DNA from: Candidatus Faecivivens stercorigallinarum
Lineage (GTDB): Bacteria > Bacillota > Clostridia > Oscillospirales > Ruminococcaceae
Direction of reading: 5' to 3'
DNA: 6,966 bases
Assembly: GCA_018715465.1 (NCBI GenBank)
Contig: DVLN01000200.1
Span: 1-6,966 of the forward strand
Shown: positions 4,554 through 6,966 of the stretch, piece after piece
Layout of the letters: every line of letters starts with the position of its first letter
How positions within the stretch are numbered: the first letter of the stretch is position 1
Notes under the pieces: generated by a model
Databases searched by the model: none
The model's input: only the letters and a program-made list of their open reading frames with translations
What the model was told of the DNA's origin: nothing
Translations under genes and position numbers: made by a program

Positions 4554-6965
4554 TCAGCATTTCACGCCGTGCAGGTTAGATTCTGTAGGTGGGATTGTCG
4601 TCGGCAGCTCAGGCTTGGGGGTCTCGGGAGCGGGAGCAGTTGCAACCGGTTCACGACGAATCAGCACCTTATCGAGAATCTCGCTGACTCTCTTGACAGG
4701 TACGAACTGGACATGTTCCTTGACAACAGCGTCCACTTCCTCAAGGTCTTTTCTATTCTCATCCGGGATGAAGACCATCTTCATTCCCCTGCGGTAAGCA
4801 GCCATCGACTTTTCACGCAGTCCGCCGATCGGCAGCACCCGTCCATGCAGTGTGATCTCGCCGGTCATTGCGACATCCGCGCGAACCGGCATACCAGACA
4901 GGGCCGATACCAGACAGGTCGTGATGGTGACACCGGCAGACGGGCCGTCCTTCGGGACAGCGCCTTCCGGTGCATGGATATGCAGATCATTTTTCTTGTA
5001 AAACTCGGGGTCGATACCATACCGGTCGGCCATACTGCGGACCAGGCTGACCGCGATCTGGGCAGATTCGGTCATAACATCCCCGAGCGAGCCGGTGATC
5101 TGGGTCTTGCCGCTGCCCGGCAGGACGATCGCTTCAATTTCCATCATCTCACCGCCGACCGATGTCCAGGCAAGGCCGTTGACGACGCCGACCTGATTTT
5201 CCTTCTGGGCGGCAAGGTCGGCATAGCGCGGGATACCCAGCAGCGAAGCGATATTTTTGGGGGTGACGGCAACGGATTCCGCCTCTCCCGACACAATGCT
5301 CTTAGCCGCTTTCCGGCAGAGGGACGCCAGCTCCCGTTCCAGCTGACGGACGCCCGCTTCACGGGTATAGCCGTCGATCAGCTCATAAAGAGCGGCCTTG
5401 TTGATTTTAAGCTGGGTGGAAGTCAGGCCGTGTTTTTTCAGCTGTTTGGGCAGCAGGTGTTTACGGGCAATATGCCATTTTTCCTCGCGGGTATAGCTGC
5501 TCATTTCGATCAGTTCCATACGGTCGAGCAGCGGCTGGGGAATCATACTGGTATTGTTTGCGGTCGTGATGAACAATACATCCGACAGGTCGAACGGCAC
5601 TTCCAGATAATGGTCGCGGAAGTTTGCGTTCTGTTCCGGGTCGAGTACTTCCAGCATTGCAGAACTGGGGTCGCCCTTATAATCGGCGCTCATCTTGTCG
5701 ATCTCATCCAGCAGAATCAGCGGGTTACGGGTACCGGCCTGACGAATTGCGTCGATAATCCGGCCGGGCATTGACCCGAGATAGGTCTTGCGGTGACCGC
5801 GGATTTCCGCTTCATCCTTGACACCGCCCAGCGAAATGCGGACATACTGGCGACCCAGTGCCTCCGCAACCGAGCGGGCAATCGACGTCTTACCAACGCC
5901 GGGAGGGCCGGACAGGCAGAGAATCTGCCCCTTGATATCAGGTGCCATCTGACGGACAGCAATTGACTCAAGAATCCGTTTTTTAACCTTTTCCATTCCG
6001 TAATGATCGCGGTTGAGCACCTTTTCAGCACGGCCAATGTCGTTATGTTCTTCGCTGACCTTATCCCAGGGCAGTTCGGTGACCGTCTCGAGGTAGGTAC
6101 GGATGACCTGGCCTTCCTGCGACTGGGGCGGGGTACGATAAAGCCGTTCGCATTCCCGCAGCAGCTTTTCACGGGCAGAATCGGTGATATGCTGGATGCC
6201 CTGTATCGTCTCGGTAAAGAACATCGAGTCTTCCATCGGGGAGTCGCCTTCGCCGAGTTCCTCCGAAATCACCCTCATCTGTTCGCGGAGAAAATAATCC
6301 CGCTGGTTTTTATCCATCGACTCTTTGACCTGGTCGTAGATTTCCTTCTCCCAGCCCATGACCGAAACTTCGCGGTTGATAATACCGACCAGCATCCCGA
6401 CCCTTGTTGCGAGGTCAGGTTCTTCCAGCAGCGACTGTTTGTCCTCGACCTGCAAAAACAGGCTCTGGACAATCTTATTGTACATTCCCTTGACCGTCTT
6501 CTGAGACAGGACCGCGGTCACAATCTCATCCGGCATTTTGGGAACCATCTCGGCATAATCGTCAAAGCTGTGAACCAGCGCACGCATCATGCCTTCCTGC
6601 TTATCCTCCGATGCGTCCAGTTCATCATGGTCATAAAGCCGCCGAATCTGGGCAGTATAAAATTCACCGGAAAGATCATACGAAATGGCCTCAGCCTTAT
6701 ACAGGCCCTCGACCATAATCCGAATTGAATCCTTGCCGTTGTTGAGCAGCTGCACAATCCGGGCGACAACGCCGACTGTATAAATATCCTCTGCTTCCGG
6801 GCTTTCTACAGTAAAATCTTTCTGTGCCGCCAGGAAAATCCGCTTGTCCTGGGACATTGCTTCCCGGATGGCGTGAACCGACTGTTCCCTGCCAACATCA
6901 AAATGCAGCGTCATCGACGGGAACATGACAATTCCACGCATTGCAAGTGCCGGGAGTATTGCCAT
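4554..6965 (-). CDS. lon: ATP-dependent protease Lon (LonA type, EC 3.4.21.53)
   Basis: 803 residues from the ATG at 6963-6965, which touches the window edge; the true start may lie a few codons further out. It degrades misfolded and regulatory proteins in the cytoplasm as a hexamer. Domains in order: N-terminal substrate-binding LAN domain (about 1-200), a helical linker with a coiled-coil stretch (200-300), the AAA+ module with Walker A GPPGVGKT (353-360), pore-loop YLGSMPG (395-401), Walker B ILLDEID (417-423), arginine finger region LLDRME (479-484) and sensor 2 GVRQLER (538-544), then the protease domain with catalytic Ser676 in PKDGPSAG and Lys719 in GGLREKS, the Ser-Lys dyad. The last 33 or so residues (771-803) are a Pro/Thr/Glu-rich tail ending in Cys, beyond the usual family end. 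Its promoter lies outside the window, so CtsR or heat-shock control cannot be judged. Confidence 0.98.
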   Translation of the reverse strand: MAILPALAMRGIVMFPSMTLHFDVGREQSVHAIREAMSQDKRIFLAAQKDFTVESPEAEDIYTVGVVARIVQLLNNGKDSIRIMVEGLYKAEAISYDLSGEFYTAQIRRLYDHDELDASEDKQEGMMRALVHSFDDYAEMVPKMPDEIVTAVLSQKTVKGMYNKIVQSLFLQVEDKQSLLEEPDLATRVGMLVGIINREVSVMGWEKEIYDQVKESMDKNQRDYFLREQMRVISEELGEGDSPMEDSMFFTETIQGIQHITDSAREKLLRECERLYRTPPQSQEGQVIRTYLETVTELPWDKVSEEHNDIGRAEKVLNRDHYGMEKVKKRILESIAVRQMAPDIKGQILCLSGPPGVGKTSIARSVAEALGRQYVRISLGGVKDEAEIRGHRKTYLGSMPGRIIDAIRQAGTRNPLILLDEIDKMSADYKGDPSSAMLEVLDPEQNANFRDHYLEVPFDLSDVLFITTANNTSMIPQPLLDRMELIEMSSYTREEKWHIARKHLLPKQLKKHGLTSTQLKINKAALYELIDGYTREAGVRQLERELASLCRKAAKSIVSGEAESVAVTPKNIASLLGIPRYADLAAQKENQVGVVNGLAWTSVGGEMMEIEAIVLPGSGKTQITGSLGDVMTESAQIAVSLVRSMADRYGIDPEFYKKNDLHIHAPEGAVPKDGPSAGVTITTCLVSALSGMPVRADVAMTGEITLHGRVLPIGGLREKSMAAYRRGMKMVFIPDENRKDLEEVDAVVKEHVQFVPVKRVSEILDKVLIRREPVATAPAPETPKPELPTTIPPTESNLHGVKC

Positions 6966-6966
6966 C

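Noticed and set aside
4527..5774. A 415-codon open frame on the plus strand opposite lon
   Set aside because: Antisense shadow of the Lon AAA+ and protease domains; composition is rich in Arg, His, Gln and Phe as expected from reversed codons, and no family is recognisable.
6003..6728. A 241-codon open frame on the plus strand opposite the Lon N-terminal domain
   Set aside because: Antisense shadow of lon with no motif or ribosome binding site of note.

Overview
The window reads as a stretch of Firmicutes chromosome, most likely from the class Clostridia (an Oscillospiraceae/Butyricicoccaceae-like gut anaerobe is my guess, by inference only). The evidence is moderately high GC, AT-rich spacers with strong sigma-A promoters, purine-rich ribosome binding sites, the lon-engB (ysxC) gene pair familiar from Firmicutes, a PadR/HAAS two-gene regulatory unit and a meso-diaminopimelate decarboxylase. 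All seven genes lie on the minus strand, so transcription runs from the right end of the window to the left.

Right part (2403-6965): a housekeeping cluster of the ATP-dependent protease Lon, the ribosome-assembly GTPase EngB/YsxC and diaminopimelate decarboxylase LysA. Spacing is tight (24 nt lon-engB, 95 nt engB-lysA) and I see no convincing promoter inside, so one transcript is likely. Both Lon and EngB carry extra low-complexity C-terminal tails. A possible transcript end lies about 236 nt beyond lysA, where a strong intrinsic terminator sits; weaker hairpins lie between.

Middle part (1151-2110): an independent regulatory operon with a consensus promoter (TTGACA-N17-TATACT), a near-perfect inverted repeat in the leader that is the obvious PadR operator, a PadR repressor that probably starts at TTG, and a translationally coupled two-TM HAAS-domain membrane protein. 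The HAAS protein contains, in the loop between its membrane helices, the GGADGPT signature otherwise typical of the beta subunit of Na+-pumping decarboxylases (OadB/MmdB/GcdB). This is the most unusual item in the window. The operon closes with a 12-bp hairpin.

Left part (1-1120): a monocistronic unit for a cytoplasmic alpha/beta-hydrolase esterase of the EstA/esterase D type, with its own extended -10 promoter, a LacI/GalR-like operator in the leader and a good intrinsic terminator. Directly beyond it, a near-consensus promoter (TTGACC-N17-TATAAT) drives a gene of which only the first 26 codons are present; it looks like an ABC-transporter ATPase. I found no RNA genes, CRISPR arrays, insertion sequences or prophage genes. 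Apart from the HAAS protein and the regulatory details, the region is ordinary core genome.
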